This document shows positions 33,606 through 43,298 of a DNA stretch of 64,000 nt, one piece after another. Source of the DNA: Erythrobacter sp. BLCC-B19. GTDB lineage: Bacteria > Pseudomonadota > Alphaproteobacteria > Sphingomonadales > Sphingomonadaceae. Where the stretch lies: positions 2,564,001 through 2,628,000 of the forward strand of contig NZ_CP117516.1 in the NCBI RefSeq assembly GCF_028621955.1. The letters run 5' to 3'. Numbering within the stretch: the stretch's first letter is position 1; the number at the start of each line of letters is the position of its first letter. The notes beneath the pieces were generated by a model. It was given only the letters and a program-made list of their open reading frames with translations, was not told the origin of the DNA and ran no database searches. The translations under genes and the position numbers were made by a program.

Positions 33606-34301
33606 ATGGGTCAGAAGAGCAATCCGATCGGTCTGCGCCTGCAGATCAACCGCACCTGGGACAGCCGCTGGTACGCCGAAGGGCGTGACTATGCCCAGCT
33701 GCTCAAGGAAGACATCGCGATCCGCAAGTACATCATGAAGAACCTGCCGCAGGCGGCGGTTTCGAAGGTGGTGATCGAGCGTCCGGCCAAGCTGTGCCGC
33801 GTTTCGATCTTTGCGGCGCGTCCGGGTGTCATCATCGGCAAGAAGGGCGCGGACATCGAAAAGCTGCGCTCGAAGCTGGCGACCATGACCGCGAGCGACG
33901 TGAAGCTGAACATCGTCGAGATCCGCAAGCCGGAAATTGACGCGAAGCTCGTCGCGCAGGGCATTGCCGATCAGCTGGTGCGCCGCGTGGCGTTCCGCCG
34001 TGCGATGAAGCGCGCGGTGCAGTCGGCGCTGCGTCTGGGTGCCGAAGGCATCAAGATCGTGTGCGGTGGCCGTCTCGGCGGGGCGGAAATCGCCCGCGTC
34101 GAATGGTATCGCGAAGGCCGCGTGCCGCTTCACACCCTGCGTGCGAACATCGATTACGCCGAGACCGAGGCGCTGACCGCCTACGGGATCATCGGGATCA
34201 AGGTGTGGATCTTCAAGGGCGAGATCCTCGCTCACGATCCGACCGCGCAGGACCGCCTGATGATGGAAGCCCAGACTTCCGGCGTCCGTCCGGCTCGCTG
34301 A
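33606..34301 (+). CDS. rpsC: 30S ribosomal protein S3
   Basis: The start [20 protein letters not shown] at 33606, just after rplV with a GAGG site, gives 231 residues. The KH domain shows [20 protein letters not shown], and the C-terminal domain shows [21 protein letters not shown]3 lines the mRNA entry channel and has helicase-like activity with S4. The start is preferred over an upstream in-frame ATG inside rplV. Confidence 0.97.
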   Translation: MGQKSNPIGLRLQINRTWDSRWYAEGRDYAQLLKEDIAIRKYIMKNLPQAAVSKVVIERPAKLCRVSIFAARPGVIIGKKGADIEKLRSKLATMTASDVKLNIVEIRKPEIDAKLVAQGIADQLVRRVAFRRAMKRAVQSALRLGAEGIKIVCGGRLGGAEIARVEWYREGRVPLHTLRANIDYAETEALTAYGIIGIKVWIFKGEILAHDPTAQDRLMMEAQTSGVRPAR

Positions 34302-34312
34302 GGTAGATAGCC

Positions 34313-34747
34313 ATGTTGCAACCGAAAAAGACCAAGTTCCGCAAGCAGTTCAAGGGCCGGATCAAGGGCGATGCCAAGGGCGGCACCACCCTGAACTTCG
34401 GTTCCTACGGGCTGAAGGCTCTGGAACCCGAGCGTGTCACCGCCCGCCAGATCGAAGCGGCTCGCCGTGCGATCACCCGCCACATCAAGCGTCAGGGTCG
34501 TCTCTGGATCCGCGTGTTCCCCGATGTGCCCGTGTCGAAGAAGCCTGCCGAAGTCCGTCAGGGTAAGGGCAAGGGTTCGGTCGAATACTGGGCTGCCAAG
34601 GTGAAGCCGGGCCGCATCCTGTTCGAACTCGACGGCGTTGCCGGCCCGCTGGCCGCTGAAGCGTTCGAGCGCGCAGCGATGAAGCTGCCGATCAAGACCA
34701 AGGTTGTCGCCCGTCTCGGCGACACCAGCCACCTGGGAGGCGAATAA
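34313..34747 (+). CDS. rplP: 50S ribosomal protein L16
   Basis: A 144-residue product starting [20 protein letters not shown], with [20 protein letters not shown] and [20 protein letters not shown]. It binds near the A site and helps form the peptidyl transferase centre. An arginine near residue 81, hydroxylated in E. coli, falls in the region before MGKGKG-like sequence. The stop overlaps the rpmC start by one base. Confidence 0.97.
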   Translation: MLQPKKTKFRKQFKGRIKGDAKGGTTLNFGSYGLKALEPERVTARQIEAARRAITRHIKRQGRLWIRVFPDVPVSKKPAEVRQGKGKGSVEYWAAKVKPGRILFELDGVAGPLAAEAFERAAMKLPIKTKVVARLGDTSHLGGE

Positions 34748-34959
34748 TGGCCGATATCGCGGACCTTCGCACCAAGACCGATGATCAGCTGACCGCCGAG
34801 CTCACCGAGCTCAAGCGCGAGCAGTTCAATCTGCGGTTCCAGGCTGCGACCAACCAGCTCGAGGCTCCCTCGCGCATCCGTCAGGTGCGCCGGACCATCG
34901 CGCAGATCAAGACGCTGCAGAGCGAGCGTGCGGCCAAGGCCGCCGCCGCCAAGGCGTAA
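34747..34959 (+). CDS. rpmC: 50S ribosomal protein L29
   Basis: A 70-residue helical protein, [20 protein letters not shown] with [20 protein letters not shown] and [21 protein letters not shown]29 sits next to L23 at the tunnel exit. An Ala/Lys-rich end (AAKAAAAKA) is common in alphaproteobacteria. Its start overlaps the rplP stop (TAATG), showing translational coupling. Confidence 0.96.
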   Translation: MADIADLRTKTDDQLTAELTELKREQFNLRFQAATNQLEAPSRIRQVRRTIAQIKTLQSERAAKAAAAKA

Positions 34960-34971
34960 GGAGTAAGCACA

Positions 34972-35262
34972 ATGCCCAAGCGCATCCTCGTCGGGACTGT
35001 GACCTCCGACAAGACTGACAAGACCGTGACCGTGAAGGTCGAACGCAAGGTGCGTCACCCGCTCTACGGGAAGATCATCCGTCGTTCGAAGAAGTATCAC
35101 GCGCACGACGAGCTGAACGAATACACCGTGGGTGACGTGGTGCGGATCGAAGAGACCCGCCCGATGTCGAAGACCAAGACCTGGATCGTCAAGGACCGGG
35201 TCGTGGCGGGTGGCGTGCAGGCGGTGGAAGCCGACCTCGACGTCGCAGCTGCCGGTAACTGA
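34972..35262 (+). CDS. rpsQ: 30S ribosomal protein S17
   Basis: A 96-residue OB-fold protein, [20 protein letters not shown], with [20 protein letters not shown] and the [17 protein letters not shown] loop. S17 is a primary 16S-binding protein. The C-terminus carries about 15 extra residues ([13 protein letters not shown]) compared with E. coli. AAGGAG precedes the ATG. A 72-base gap with a GC-rich hairpin separates it from rplN, the usual S10/spc boundary. Confidence 0.97.
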   Translation: MPKRILVGTVTSDKTDKTVTVKVERKVRHPLYGKIIRRSKKYHAHDELNEYTVGDVVRIEETRPMSKTKTWIVKDRVVAGGVQAVEADLDVAAAGN

Positions 35263-35334
35263 AACGTAGACGGAACTGCCGGGCCCCGGTCGGATCGGGC
35301 GTCCCGGTAAGCCAATGAGAAGGAAGACGGATCA

Positions 35335-35703
35335 ATGATCCAGATGCAATCCAATCTCGACGTCGCGGACAACAGCGGCGCCAAGCGCGTCCAGTGCATC
35401 AAGGTGCTGGGTGGCTCGAAGCGTCGTACCGCAGGCGTTGGGGACGTGATCGTCGTCTCCATCAAGGAGGCGCAGCCGCGCACCAAGGTCAAGAAGGGTG
35501 ACGTTCACCGTGCGGTGATCGTGCGCACCCGCAAGGACGTGCGTCGTCCGGATGGCACCGTCATCCGCTTCGACACCAACGCTGCGGTGCTCGTGAACAA
35601 GAACGAGGAGCCGATCGGCACCCGTATCTTTGGCCCGGTGGTGCGCGAACTGCGCGGCAAGGGCTTCATGAAGATCATCTCGCTCGCGCCGGAGGTGCTG
35701 TAA
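35335..35703 (+). CDS. rplN: 50S ribosomal protein L14
   Basis: A 122-residue product, [20 protein letters not shown], with [20 protein letters not shown] and [21 protein letters not shown]14 is part of an intersubunit bridge and the RsfS binding site. The length is exactly the family norm. It starts the spc-type block, preceded by GAAGGAAG, and its stop overlaps rplX by one base. Confidence 0.98.
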   Translation: MIQMQSNLDVADNSGAKRVQCIKVLGGSKRRTAGVGDVIVVSIKEAQPRTKVKKGDVHRAVIVRTRKDVRRPDGTVIRFDTNAAVLVNKNEEPIGTRIFGPVVRELRGKGFMKIISLAPEVL

Positions 35704-36023
35704 TGGCCGCCGCTAAGATCAAGAAGGGTGACAGCGTCGTCGTGCTGTCGGGCAAGGACAAGGGCCGCACCGGTACGGTCGCTCAGGTCATGCCGAAGGA
35801 CGGCAAAGTCGTTGTCGATGGCGTCAACATCGTCGCCCGTCACCGCAAGCCCAGCCAGGCCAACCCTCAGGGTGGCATCGATCGCTTCGCCGCGCCGATG
35901 GCCATTTCGAAGGTTGCTCTCGCTGATCCCAAGACCGGCAAGGCCACCCGCGTCCGCTTCGAAATGAAGGACGGCAAGAAGGTGCGCGTTGCTGTCAAGA
36001 GTGGGGAGACCATCGATGGCTGA
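35703..36023 (+). CDS. rplX: 50S ribosomal protein L24
   Basis: A 106-residue product with the KOW motif [20 protein letters not shown] and [21 protein letters not shown]24 is one of the two initiators of 50S assembly. The length is normal. It overlaps rplN by one base and rplE by eight bases, indicating tight coupling across rplN-rplX-rplE. Confidence 0.97.
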   Translation: MAAAKIKKGDSVVVLSGKDKGRTGTVAQVMPKDGKVVVDGVNIVARHRKPSQANPQGGIDRFAAPMAISKVALADPKTGKATRVRFEMKDGKKVRVAVKSGETIDG

Positions 36024-36597
36024 TTACACCGCCCGGATGAAGGCCAAGTACGATAACGAAATCGTCAAGGCCATGACCGAGAAGTTCGGCTACAAGAACC
36101 GCATGGAAGTGCCCAAGCTCGAGAAGATCACGCTCAACATGGGCGTAGGCGAGGCGAGCCAGGACAAGAAGAAGGTTCAGACCGCCGCCGAGGAAATGGC
36201 GCTGATCGCCGGCCAGAAGCCGGTCATCACCATCGCCAAGAAGTCGATCGCGCAGTTCAAGCTGCGTGAAGGCATGCCGATCGGCTGCAAGGTGACTCTG
36301 CGCCGTGAGCGGATGTACGAATTTCTCGACCGTCTCGTCACTGTCGCCATGCCGCGCATCCGCGACTTCCGCGGGCTGAACGCCAAGTCGTTCGACGGCC
36401 GCGGCAACTACGCGATGGGGCTGAAGGAACAGATCGTGTTCCCCGAGATCAGCTACGACAAGATCGAGAAGGTGCGTGGGATGGACATCATCGTCACCAC
36501 CACCGCCAAGACCGACGAAGAGGCGCGCGAGCTGCTGCGTCTTTTCGGCTTCCCCTTCGCGGGCGAAGCCAAGACCGAACAGAAGGAAGCGGCGTAA
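36016..36597 (+). CDS. rplE: 50S ribosomal protein L5
   Basis: The start [20 protein letters not shown] at 36016 lies inside the end of rplX and gives 193 residues. Conserved parts are [39 protein letters not shown] and [21 protein letters not shown]5 binds 5S rRNA and contacts P-site tRNA. A short Glu/Ala-rich tail (KTEQKEAA) extends beyond E. coli L5. Confidence 0.97.
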   Translation: MADYTARMKAKYDNEIVKAMTEKFGYKNRMEVPKLEKITLNMGVGEASQDKKKVQTAAEEMALIAGQKPVITIAKKSIAQFKLREGMPIGCKVTLRRERMYEFLDRLVTVAMPRIRDFRGLNAKSFDGRGNYAMGLKEQIVFPEISYDKIEKVRGMDIIVTTTAKTDEEARELLRLFGFPFAGEAKTEQKEAA

Positions 36598-36639
36598 GCC
36601 GCCTCCCGTTAGTGACACGAAAGCAGAGAGCTTAAGTCC

Positions 36640-36945
36640 ATGGCGAAACTGAGTTCCATCAACAAGAATGAGCGTCGCAAGAAGCTCGTCAAGCAGTACG
36701 CTGCGAAGTACGAGAAGCTGAAGGCGATTGCCGATGATGAAAGCCTCGACGAGACCGAGCGCCTCATGGCCCGGCTCAAGATGGCCGAGCTTCCGCGCAA
36801 CGCGAACCCGACCCGGGTGCGCAACCGTTGCGCCACCACCGGCCGCCCCCGCGGCTATTACCGCAAGTTCGGCATCAACCGTATCGAACTGCGCGACCTC
36901 GGCAACAAGGGCCTGATTCCGGGCCTGACCAAGTCGAGCTGGTGA
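36640..36945 (+). CDS. rpsN: 30S ribosomal protein S14
   Basis: A 101-residue product, [20 protein letters not shown], with [20 protein letters not shown] and [19 protein letters not shown]. It is the long, zinc-independent form: the CxxC pairs of the zinc form are absent and only one cysteine remains. S14 lies in the 30S head. The ribosome site is weak, and the gene follows rplE after 42 bases. Confidence 0.97.
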   Translation: MAKLSSINKNERRKKLVKQYAAKYEKLKAIADDESLDETERLMARLKMAELPRNANPTRVRNRCATTGRPRGYYRKFGINRIELRDLGNKGLIPGLTKSSW

Positions 36946-36955
36946 GGACAAGACA

Positions 36956-37351
36956 ATGGCAATGACCGATCCTCTGGGTGATATGCTCACCCGCATCCGC
37001 AACGGCCAGCGCGCCAAGAAGGACTCCGTCCTGACCCCGGCGAGCAACCTGCGTGCAAGCGTGCTCGAAGTGCTTCAGCGTGAAGGCTACATCCGTGGCT
37101 TCAGCGAAGACAATTCGGGCAAGCACAAGGCGCTGCGAATTGAACTGAAGTATTTCGAAGGCGAGCCCGCGATCAAGCACGTGGCGCGCGTTTCGAAGCC
37201 CGGCCGCCGCGTTTACTCGGGTTCCAAGGAACTTCCGACGATCCGCAACGGCCTTGGCATCACCATCGTCTCGACGCCGCGCGGCGTGCTTTCGGATGCC
37301 GAAGCGCGCAGCCACAACGTCGGTGGCGAAGTGCTGGCGGAGGTGTTCTGA
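36956..37351 (+). CDS. rpsH: 30S ribosomal protein S8
   Basis: A 131-residue product, [20 protein letters not shown], with [20 protein letters not shown] and the C-terminal [21 protein letters not shown]8 binds helix 21 of 16S rRNA and in E. coli represses the spc operon at rplE. No obvious S8 mimic was identified by eye before rplE here. The stop overlaps the rplF start by one base. Confidence 0.97.
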   Translation: MAMTDPLGDMLTRIRNGQRAKKDSVLTPASNLRASVLEVLQREGYIRGFSEDNSGKHKALRIELKYFEGEPAIKHVARVSKPGRRVYSGSKELPTIRNGLGITIVSTPRGVLSDAEARSHNVGGEVLAEVF

Positions 37352-37884
37352 TGAGCCGCATCGGTAAGAAGCCGGTCGCGATCCCCGGTGGGGTGACGGC
37401 CAGCATCGAGAATGGCACGCTCAGCGTGAAGGGGCCCAAGGGCACCCTCACCATGGGCCTGTCCGATCTCATCACCTATTCGCTTGGCGAAGGTGAGATT
37501 TCGGTCAAGCCGGCCAACGACAGCAAGCAGGCCCGCGCTTTCTGGGGTATGCAGCGCACGCTGGTGTCGAACCTGGTGGAAGGCGTCAGCGCCGGCTTCA
37601 CCAAGGTGCTCGTCATCAAGGGTGTTGGCTACCGTGCCAATGCGCAGGGTTCGACCCTGAAGCTGCAGCTCGGCTACAGCCACGATGTCGATCTGCCTGT
37701 GCCCGCCGGTCTTGAGGTGAAGACCCCGGATCAGACCACGATCGAGATTTCCGGCACCGACAAGCAGGCCGTCGGCCAGTTTGCCGCCGAGATCCGCCGT
37801 TGGCGCAAGCCCGAGCCCTACAAGGGCAAGGGGATTGCCTACAAGGGCGAGTTTATCTTCCGCAAGGAAGGGAAGAAGAGATAA
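37351..37884 (+). CDS. rplF: 50S ribosomal protein L6
   Basis: A 177-residue two-domain product, [20 protein letters not shown], with [20 protein letters not shown] and the C-terminal [21 protein letters not shown]6 lies by the sarcin-ricin loop at the factor-binding site. Length is the family norm. It overlaps the rpsH stop, and rplR begins one base after its own stop. Confidence 0.98.
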   Translation: MSRIGKKPVAIPGGVTASIENGTLSVKGPKGTLTMGLSDLITYSLGEGEISVKPANDSKQARAFWGMQRTLVSNLVEGVSAGFTKVLVIKGVGYRANAQGSTLKLQLGYSHDVDLPVPAGLEVKTPDQTTIEISGTDKQAVGQFAAEIRRWRKPEPYKGKGIAYKGEFIFRKEGKKR

Positions 37885-37885
37885 G

Positions 37886-38230
37886 ATGGCAAAGCTTTCC
37901 CTTTTCGAACGTCGCCGTCGCCGGGTTCGCACTGCGCTTCGTGCGCGTGCCGGTGGCAAGCCCCGTCTGTCCGTGCATCGCACCGGCCGTCACATCTACG
38001 CCCAGATCATCGACGATGCGGCCGGCAAGACCGTTGCTGCCGCTTCGACGCTTGGCGCTAAGACCAGCGGCGCGAACGTCGATGCCGCTGCCGAAGTCGG
38101 CAAGGCGATCGCCGAGGCCGCCAAGAAGGCTGGCGTGACGACTGTCGTGTTCGATCGCGGCGGGTTCCTGTTCCATGGCCGCGTCAAGGCGCTGGCCGAT
38201 GCCGCCCGTGAAGGCGGGCTGGAGTTCTGA
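37886..38230 (+). CDS. rplR: 50S ribosomal protein L18
   Basis: The start [20 protein letters not shown] at 37886 gives 114 residues with [20 protein letters not shown] and the C-terminal [21 protein letters not shown]18 binds 5S rRNA with L5. A longer frame beginning inside rplF has no family similarity. A purine-rich ribosome site (GGAAGGGAAGAAGAG) lies upstream within rplF, and rpsE follows after two bases. Confidence 0.97.
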   Translation: MAKLSLFERRRRRVRTALRARAGGKPRLSVHRTGRHIYAQIIDDAAGKTVAAASTLGAKTSGANVDAAAEVGKAIAEAAKKAGVTTVVFDRGGFLFHGRVKALADAAREGGLEF

Positions 38231-38232
38231 TC

Positions 38233-38943
38233 ATGGCTGACGAAAACACCATCGAAACCCCGGACGTTGCCGGCGACATCGGCGGCGACGCCGGTGAGGC
38301 GCAGGGTCGTCGTGGCCGGGGCCGTGGCGGCAACCGCGAAGGCGGCGAAGGCCGCGGTCGTGGTCGCGGGGGTCGTGACGACCGTCGCGGGCCCAAGCAG
38401 GAAGAAGATGACGGCATCATCGAGAAGCTGGTGCACATCAACCGCGTCTCCAAGACCGTGAAGGGCGGCAAGCGCTTCGGCTTTGCTGCGCTCGTGGTTG
38501 TCGGCGACGGCCAGGGCCGCGTCGGCTTTGGCCACGGCAAGGCGCGCGAAGTGCCCGAAGCGATCACCAAGGCGACCGCTTCGGCGCGCAAGAAGATGAT
38601 CCGCGTTCCGCTCAAGGAAGGCCGCACCCTGCACCATGACGGCAATGGCCGTTTCGGCGCGGGCAAGGTGACCGTCCGCACCGCGCCTCCGGGGACCGGC
38701 ATCATCGCCGGCGGTCCGATGCGCGCCGTGTTCGAGAGCCTCGGCGTTGCCGACGTGGTGACCAAGTCGGTCGGCACCTCGAACCCCTACAACATGATCC
38801 GCGCCACCTTCGACGCGCTCTCGGACCAGACTTCGCCGAAGTCTGTCGCCCAGCGTCGCGGCAAGAAGGTTGCCGACCTCCTGGGTCGCGGCGGGGCCAG
38901 CGCAGCCGAGGCGGAAGCCGACGCTGCCGCGATTGCGGAGTAA
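38233..38943 (+). CDS. rpsE: 30S ribosomal protein S5 with an RGG-rich N-terminal extension
   Basis: A 236-residue product, against about 166 in E. coli. The S5 core begins near residue 62 ([20 protein letters not shown]) and has [20 protein letters not shown] and [20 protein letters not shown]. The first 60 residues are low-complexity [20 protein letters not shown] sequence following an acidic start, and the C-terminus adds an Ala/Glu tail. S5 helps form the mRNA entry site and affects accuracy. Extended S5 proteins are seen in sphingomonads; the RGG part may bind rRNA or remain flexible. Confidence 0.96.
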   Translation: MADENTIETPDVAGDIGGDAGEAQGRRGRGRGGNREGGEGRGRGRGGRDDRRGPKQEEDDGIIEKLVHINRVSKTVKGGKRFGFAALVVVGDGQGRVGFGHGKAREVPEAITKATASARKKMIRVPLKEGRTLHHDGNGRFGAGKVTVRTAPPGTGIIAGGPMRAVFESLGVADVVTKSVGTSNPYNMIRATFDALSDQTSPKSVAQRRGKKVADLLGRGGASAAEAEADAAAIAE

Positions 38944-38949
38944 TCCCAG

Positions 38950-39126
38950 ATGGCTACCATCAAGATCAAGCAGATCGGCTCGCCGATCCGTCGCCCCGCC
39001 AGCCAGCGCCAGATCCTCATCGGTCTGGGGCTGAACAAGATGCACAAGATCGTCGAGCGTCAGGACACCCCCGAGGTGCGCGGCGCGATCGCCAAGATCC
39101 CGCATCTGGTGCAGGTGATCGACTAA
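38950..39126 (+). CDS. rpmD: 50S ribosomal protein L30
   Basis: A 58-residue protein, [20 protein letters not shown], with [20 protein letters not shown] and the C-terminal IPHLVQVID. The small size and sequence match bacterial L30. A GGAG ribosome site lies at the end of rpsE, six bases upstream. A strong hairpin (39135-39165) follows immediately and may attenuate transcription into rplO-secY. Confidence 0.96.
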   Translation: MATIKIKQIGSPIRRPASQRQILIGLGLNKMHKIVERQDTPEVRGAIAKIPHLVQVID

Positions 39127-39134
39127 AACCAGGC

Positions 39135-39165
39135 AAGGCCCCGCTAAGTCGGGGCCTTCCTTTCT
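39135..39165 (+). terminator. terminator-like hairpin between rpmD and rplO
   Basis: AAGGCCCCG (39135-39143) pairs perfectly with CGGGGCCTT (39150-39158), followed by CCTTTCTCT. It lies inside the ribosomal operon, so it is probably a partial terminator or processing site that sets the rplO-secY level. Confidence 0.6.
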
Positions 39166-39199
39166 CTCAGCGCGACAAAAGCGAAAGCGAGTGCACACA

Positions 39200-39724
39200 A
39201 TGAAACTGAATGACATCCGCGACAATGCCGGCGCCCGCAAGGGCCGCATCCGTGTCGGCCGTGGTATCGGCTCGGGCAAGGGCAAGACCTCGGCACGCGG
39301 TCAGAAGGGCCAGAAGGCCCGTTCGGGCGTGGCCATCAAGGGCTTCGAAGGCGGCCAGATGCCGCTCCACATGCGCCTGCCGAAGCGCGGCTTCAACAAT
39401 CCCTTCGCCAAGGACTACGCCGAAGTGAACATCGGCATGATCCAGAAGTTCATCGACGCCGGCAAGCTCGATGCCAAGGCGACCGTGACCGAAGACGCGC
39501 TGCGTGCAGCGGGTCTGGTGCGCGGCGGCAAGGACGGCGTGCGTCTGCTCGGCAAGGGTGAGATCACCGCCAAGGTTGCCTTCGCCGTCACCGGCGCGAC
39601 CAAGGGCGCGATTGCCGCGGTCGAAAAGGCCGGCGGCAGCGTTGAAGTGGCCCCGGCCGCGACGCCCGAGCACGAAAAGAAGCTCGCCCGCCGCGACGCC
39701 AACAAGGCGGCACGCGCGAAGTAA
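39200..39724 (+). CDS. rplO: 50S ribosomal protein L15
   Basis: The ATG at 39200 gives 174 residues, [20 protein letters not shown], with [20 protein letters not shown] and [24 protein letters not shown] nine bases earlier is possible but not favoured by homologues. L15 bridges several 23S domains. The C-terminus carries an extra basic tail ([17 protein letters not shown]) beyond the E. coli protein. Confidence 0.97.
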   Translation: MKLNDIRDNAGARKGRIRVGRGIGSGKGKTSARGQKGQKARSGVAIKGFEGGQMPLHMRLPKRGFNNPFAKDYAEVNIGMIQKFIDAGKLDAKATVTEDALRAAGLVRGGKDGVRLLGKGEITAKVAFAVTGATKGAIAAVEKAGGSVEVAPAATPEHEKKLARRDANKAARAK

Positions 39725-39739
39725 TCGACAAAAGGTGGC

Positions 39740-39768
39740 GCGCGGGGGTTCGACAAGAGCCCCCGCGC
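39740..39768 (+). terminator. hairpin between rplO and secY
   Basis: GCGCGGGGG (39740-39748) pairs with CCCCCGCGC (39760-39768), followed by TCCCTATTTA. The T run is poor, so it may act as a partial terminator or an RNA-stability element. The rplO-secY gap is 184 bases. Confidence 0.45.
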
Positions 39769-39908
39769 TCCCTATTTACGCTCCCGCGCGCCGCAGCGAC
39801 TTCGATCAGGGGTCGGTCTGGCACCAAGTCAGGCGCGCGATGATGGGTTCGGGAAGGGCGACAAGCGGTCGCCAGCGCCGGATCAAGAGCTAGGATCGAC
39901 AGAACGAC

Positions 39909-41273
39909 ATGGCATCACGCGCCGACAATATCGCGAGCAACCTGAACCTCGGCAATTTCGCCAAGGCGACCGAGCTCAAGCAGCGCATCTGGTTCACCAT
40001 CGGGGCGCTGATTGTCTTCCGCTTCCTGAGCTTCGTGCCGCTGCCGGGTGTCAATCCGCTTATCCTGAGCGAGCTCTACAGCCAGACCCGCGGCGGGATC
40101 CTCGATCTTTTCAACGCCTTTTCGGGCGGTAGCCTTGAGCGCATGAGCCTCATCGCGCTCGGCGTGATGCCCTATATCACCGCCTCGATCGTGGTGCAGA
40201 TGGCCTCGGCGCTGCACCCGGCACTTCAGGCGCTGAAGAAGGAAGGCGCGAGCGGGCGGCAGAAGCTCAATCAGTACACCCGTTACGGCGCGGTGCTTCT
40301 CTGCGCGATCCAGGGTTATTTCCTTGCCGTGGGGCTTGAAAGCTTCGCCTCGCAGCAGGGACTGCAAGCGGTCGTCGATCCGGGCTACCTGTTCCGCATC
40401 GTCGCCGTGATCAACCTCGTTGGCGGCACCATGTTCCTGCTGTGGTTGGGTGAGCAGATCACCAGCCGCGGGATCGGGAACGGCATTTCGCTGATCATCA
40501 TGGCGGGCATCGTCGCCCAGTTCCCGAGCTTCGGTTCCAACCTGTTCGAAGGTGGCCGCACGGGGGCGATCTCGTCTTTCGTGATCATCGGCTTCATCGC
40601 CATGGTGGTGGCGCTTATCCTGCTGATCGCCTTCATGGAGCGCGCCCAGCGCCGCTTGACGATCCAGTATCCCAAGCGCGCGACCCAGCGCGGGATGATG
40701 CAGGCGGAGCGTTCCTACCTGCCGCTCAAGATCAACACCGCCGGCGTGATCCCCCCGATCTTTGCGAGCTCGCTGCTGCTCCTGCCGCTCACGATCACGC
40801 AGTTCGCGGGCAACTCGGTCGATACCAACAGCCAGTTCTACACGGTGCTGCAGGCGCTCAACCAGTATCTGGCGCATGGCCAGCCGCTCTACATGACGCT
40901 CTATGCGATCGGCATCATCTTCTTCTGCTTCTTCTACACGGCGGTTGTCTTCAACCCGGAGGAGACGGCGGATAACCTGAAGAAGAACGGCGGCTCGATC
41001 CCCGGAATCCGTCCGGGCAAGCGGACTGCGGACTATCTGGAATATGTTCTCACCCGCATCACGGTGATCGGCGCGCTCTACCTGACCCTGGTTTGCGTGC
41101 TGCCCGAATACATGATCGCGCAGACCAAGATTCCGCTGTTCCTCGGCGGCACGAGCCTGCTCATCGTGGTCAACGTGACGGTCGATACCATCAGCCAGAT
41201 CCAGTCACATCTGCTGGCGCTGCAATATGGCGATCTCATCAAGAAGGCCAAGCTCAAGGGACGGATGCGCTGA
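39909..41273 (+). CDS. secY: preprotein translocase subunit SecY
   Basis: A 454-residue protein with ten membrane helices. Motifs include FVPLPGVNPLILSELYSQTR, the plug region GGILDLFNAFSGGSLERMSL, GEQITSRGIGNGISLIIMAG and NLKKNGGSIPGIRPGKRTAD. SecY is the channel of the Sec export system with SecE and SecG. The length is normal, and the gene is in its usual place after rplO and before adk. No strong ribosome site is visible before the ATG. Confidence 0.98.
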   Translation: MASRADNIASNLNLGNFAKATELKQRIWFTIGALIVFRFLSFVPLPGVNPLILSELYSQTRGGILDLFNAFSGGSLERMSLIALGVMPYITASIVVQMASALHPALQALKKEGASGRQKLNQYTRYGAVLLCAIQGYFLAVGLESFASQQGLQAVVDPGYLFRIVAVINLVGGTMFLLWLGEQITSRGIGNGISLIIMAGIVAQFPSFGSNLFEGGRTGAISSFVIIGFIAMVVALILLIAFMERAQRRLTIQYPKRATQRGMMQAERSYLPLKINTAGVIPPIFASSLLLLPLTITQFAGNSVDTNSQFYTVLQALNQYLAHGQPLYMTLYAIGIIFFCFFYTAVVFNPEETADNLKKNGGSIPGIRPGKRTADYLEYVLTRITVIGALYLTLVCVLPEYMIAQTKIPLFLGGTSLLIVVNVTVDTISQIQSHLLALQYGDLIKKAKLKGRMR

Positions 41274-41376
41274 TATCCGACAATAGTCGGCTTGACGCGG
41301 CTCGCCTGTTGGTTGAACCCACTTGTCTGAAAGCATACGCCGCGGCCAGAACCGGGGTGATTATGGGGGACGGTTC

Positions 41377-42024
41377 GTGAATATCATTCTTCTTGGTCCT
41401 CCGGGCGCAGGCAAGGGCACGCAAAGCGCAGGCTTGGTGGAGCGGCACGGGATGCGCCAGCTTTCCACGGGCGATATGCTGCGCGCGGCGGTCAAGGCCG
41501 GCACGCCCGTCGGTCTCAAGGCCAAGGCCGTGATGGAGCGCGGTGAACTGGTCTCGGATGAGATCGTCTCCGACCTGATCGATGCCGAGCTGGCCGCAAT
41601 GGGCCCTGAAACCGGCGCGATTTTCGACGGCTATCCGCGCACCGCAGCGCAGGCGGATTCGCTCGATGCGATCCTGGCGCGCAATGGCCGGAGCCTCGAT
41701 CATGTGATCGAGCTTGAAGTGAACGAGGATGCGCTGGTCGAGCGGATCACGGGGCGCTTTTCCTGCGGCAACTGCGGCGCGCTCTACCACGACACGGCCA
41801 ATCCGCCTGCCAAGGAAGGCGTGTGCGACACCTGCGGCAGCACCGAGTTCAAGCGTCGTCCGGACGATAACGAGGAAACCGTCCGGATGCGGATGCAGGA
41901 ATACCGCGCCAAGACCGCACCGATCCTGCCCGGATATGAAGCCCGCGGGATTGTGACCCGGGTCGACGGGATGGCGGCGATCGATACGGTCGCCAATCAG
42001 ATCGACGCGATCCTCAAGGGCTGA
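41377..42024 (+). CDS. adk: adenylate kinase (zinc-containing lid)
   Basis: The GTG at 41377, with GGGGACGG upstream, gives a 215-residue kinase, NIILLGPPGAGKGTQSAGLV. The LID domain carries four cysteines (C130, C133, C150, C153 in CGNC...CDTC) that bind structural zinc, unlike the His/Ser/Asp/Thr set of E. coli. The AMP-site DGYPRTAAQAD is intact. It interconverts ATP + AMP and 2 ADP. An in-frame start at 41323 would add 18 unrelated residues before the P-loop. Confidence 0.96.
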   Translation: MNIILLGPPGAGKGTQSAGLVERHGMRQLSTGDMLRAAVKAGTPVGLKAKAVMERGELVSDEIVSDLIDAELAAMGPETGAIFDGYPRTAAQADSLDAILARNGRSLDHVIELEVNEDALVERITGRFSCGNCGALYHDTANPPAKEGVCDTCGSTEFKRRPDDNEETVRMRMQEYRAKTAPILPGYEARGIVTRVDGMAAIDTVANQIDAILKG

Positions 42025-42104
42025 AGGCAGGCGGCAGGCCTCTTGCAGCGGCCGTGTTTTTCGCGCAGCCTTGCCTGCGATGAAGGCGCTTGGGAGGTTG
42101 TTCG

Positions 42105-42989
42105 ATGAAGGCGGAATTGAAGGCGGCCAGTGCGGCGCTGCTCGCGGCGGGTCTTGCTTTTTGCGCGCCTGCTTCGGCTGAGGTCACGCGGGCCACCGAC
42201 ACCAGCTTTGTCTCGCGCCATGAGGTGATTGTTAAGGCCAGTCCCAAGGACGTGTGGCTGGCGCTGATCTCTCCGGCTGACTGGTGGACATCCGAACATA
42301 CCTGGTCAGGCGATGCCAAGAACCTGTCGCTCATGCCCAAGGCTGGTGGGTGTTTCTGCGAGACGATCCCCGAAGTCGACGAGCCGGGCCGCTTTACGCT
42401 CGAAGGCAGCGTCGAGCATATGCGCGTGGTGCAAGCCTATCCAGAAACCGCGTTGCGGATGGTCGGCGCTTTGGGGCCACTTCAAAGCGAGCCGGTGAGT
42501 GGCGTGCTGACGATCGCGATCAGCAAGACTCCTAAGGGCACGCGGATTGTCTGGGAGTATAATGTCGGCGGGCCGATGCGTTATGAGGTGCCGGTCATTT
42601 CCAAGGCAGTGGACGGGGTGATGGGCGCGCAGCTCATGGCGCTGGCCAAGCCACTTGAGGTGGTCGAAGTGCCGGCACCCCCGCCGCCGCCTGCGCCCAC
42701 GCCGCAGCCCGCCGCTGCGCCGCCGCCTGCTGTGCCCGGCGCTTCGGCTTCCACGGCGCCTGCGAAGACACCGTCAGGCCAGACGCAAGCGACACCCGCA
42801 CCCAAGGCCGGCGCTGTGCCTGCGCCAGTGGAGCCAAAGCCGGTGAGTGCGCCTGCGGCCAAGCCAACAGCACCCACGCCTGCTCCGGCAGCCAAGCCTG
42901 CAGCCAAACCCGAGACGAAGCCGGCAACCAAATCGCCGTCGGTGGCAGAGGCCTTCGGTGACCTTGCGGACAAGCCGCCCAAGCGCTGA
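42105..42989 (+). CDS. secreted START/SRPBCC-domain protein with a long Pro/Ala/Lys tail
   Basis: The ATG at 42105 has a strong GGGAGG site and gives 294 residues. A signal peptide (MKAELKAASAALLAAGLAFC then APASA) precedes an SRPBCC/START-like domain (about 28-178) with SFVSRHEVIVKASPKDVWLA and DWWTSEHTWSGDAKNLSLMP. Such domains bind hydrophobic ligands. Residues about 185-285 are a Pro/Ala/Lys-rich, probably extended tail as in cell-wall-spanning proteins. It lies between adk and rpsM, inside an otherwise all-ribosomal region. Function is unknown. Confidence 0.8.
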   Translation: MKAELKAASAALLAAGLAFCAPASAEVTRATDTSFVSRHEVIVKASPKDVWLALISPADWWTSEHTWSGDAKNLSLMPKAGGCFCETIPEVDEPGRFTLEGSVEHMRVVQAYPETALRMVGALGPLQSEPVSGVLTIAISKTPKGTRIVWEYNVGGPMRYEVPVISKAVDGVMGAQLMALAKPLEVVEVPAPPPPPAPTPQPAAAPPPAVPGASASTAPAKTPSGQTQATPAPKAGAVPAPVEPKPVSAPAAKPTAPTPAPAAKPAAKPETKPATKSPSVAEAFGDLADKPPKR

Positions 42990-43298
42990 TTACTGGCCAG
43001 ATCGCGTTACGCAGCACAGGGCGTTGTTCTGTTGAAACGCAAGCCGCCAAGGGTGAGATCACCCGGCAAGGGCGCTGGCGGTTGACGGCCCGCGCGAATC
43101 AGCCTATGCGCGCGCCTCATTCGACACGTTCGAACCAAGTTCGGCAGGCATCGCCTTGCGCGTGCCGACCGGACTTTTTGCCGTTTGTGCACTTGCGACC
43201 TGCAGGCCACTCGGCAAGCGAACACGAGAATGAATTGAGCGTTGAGATAGGGGTGGCCCACCGATGGCCTCAAGCCCCTGTGGAGCATGGAGAAATAA
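42990..43298. other. 309-bp region before the rpsM operon
   Basis: No gene is seen. It carries the promoter at 43082-43110 and a leader of about 180 bases for rpsM-rpsK-rpoA-rplQ. Confidence 0.65.
43082..43110 (+). promoter_or_regulatory. candidate alpha operon promoter
   Basis: TTGACG (43082-43087), exactly 17 bases and TATGCG (43105-43110). It gives rpsM its own start, needed because the START-domain gene separates it from adk. The resulting leader is about 180 bases long. Confidence 0.6.
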
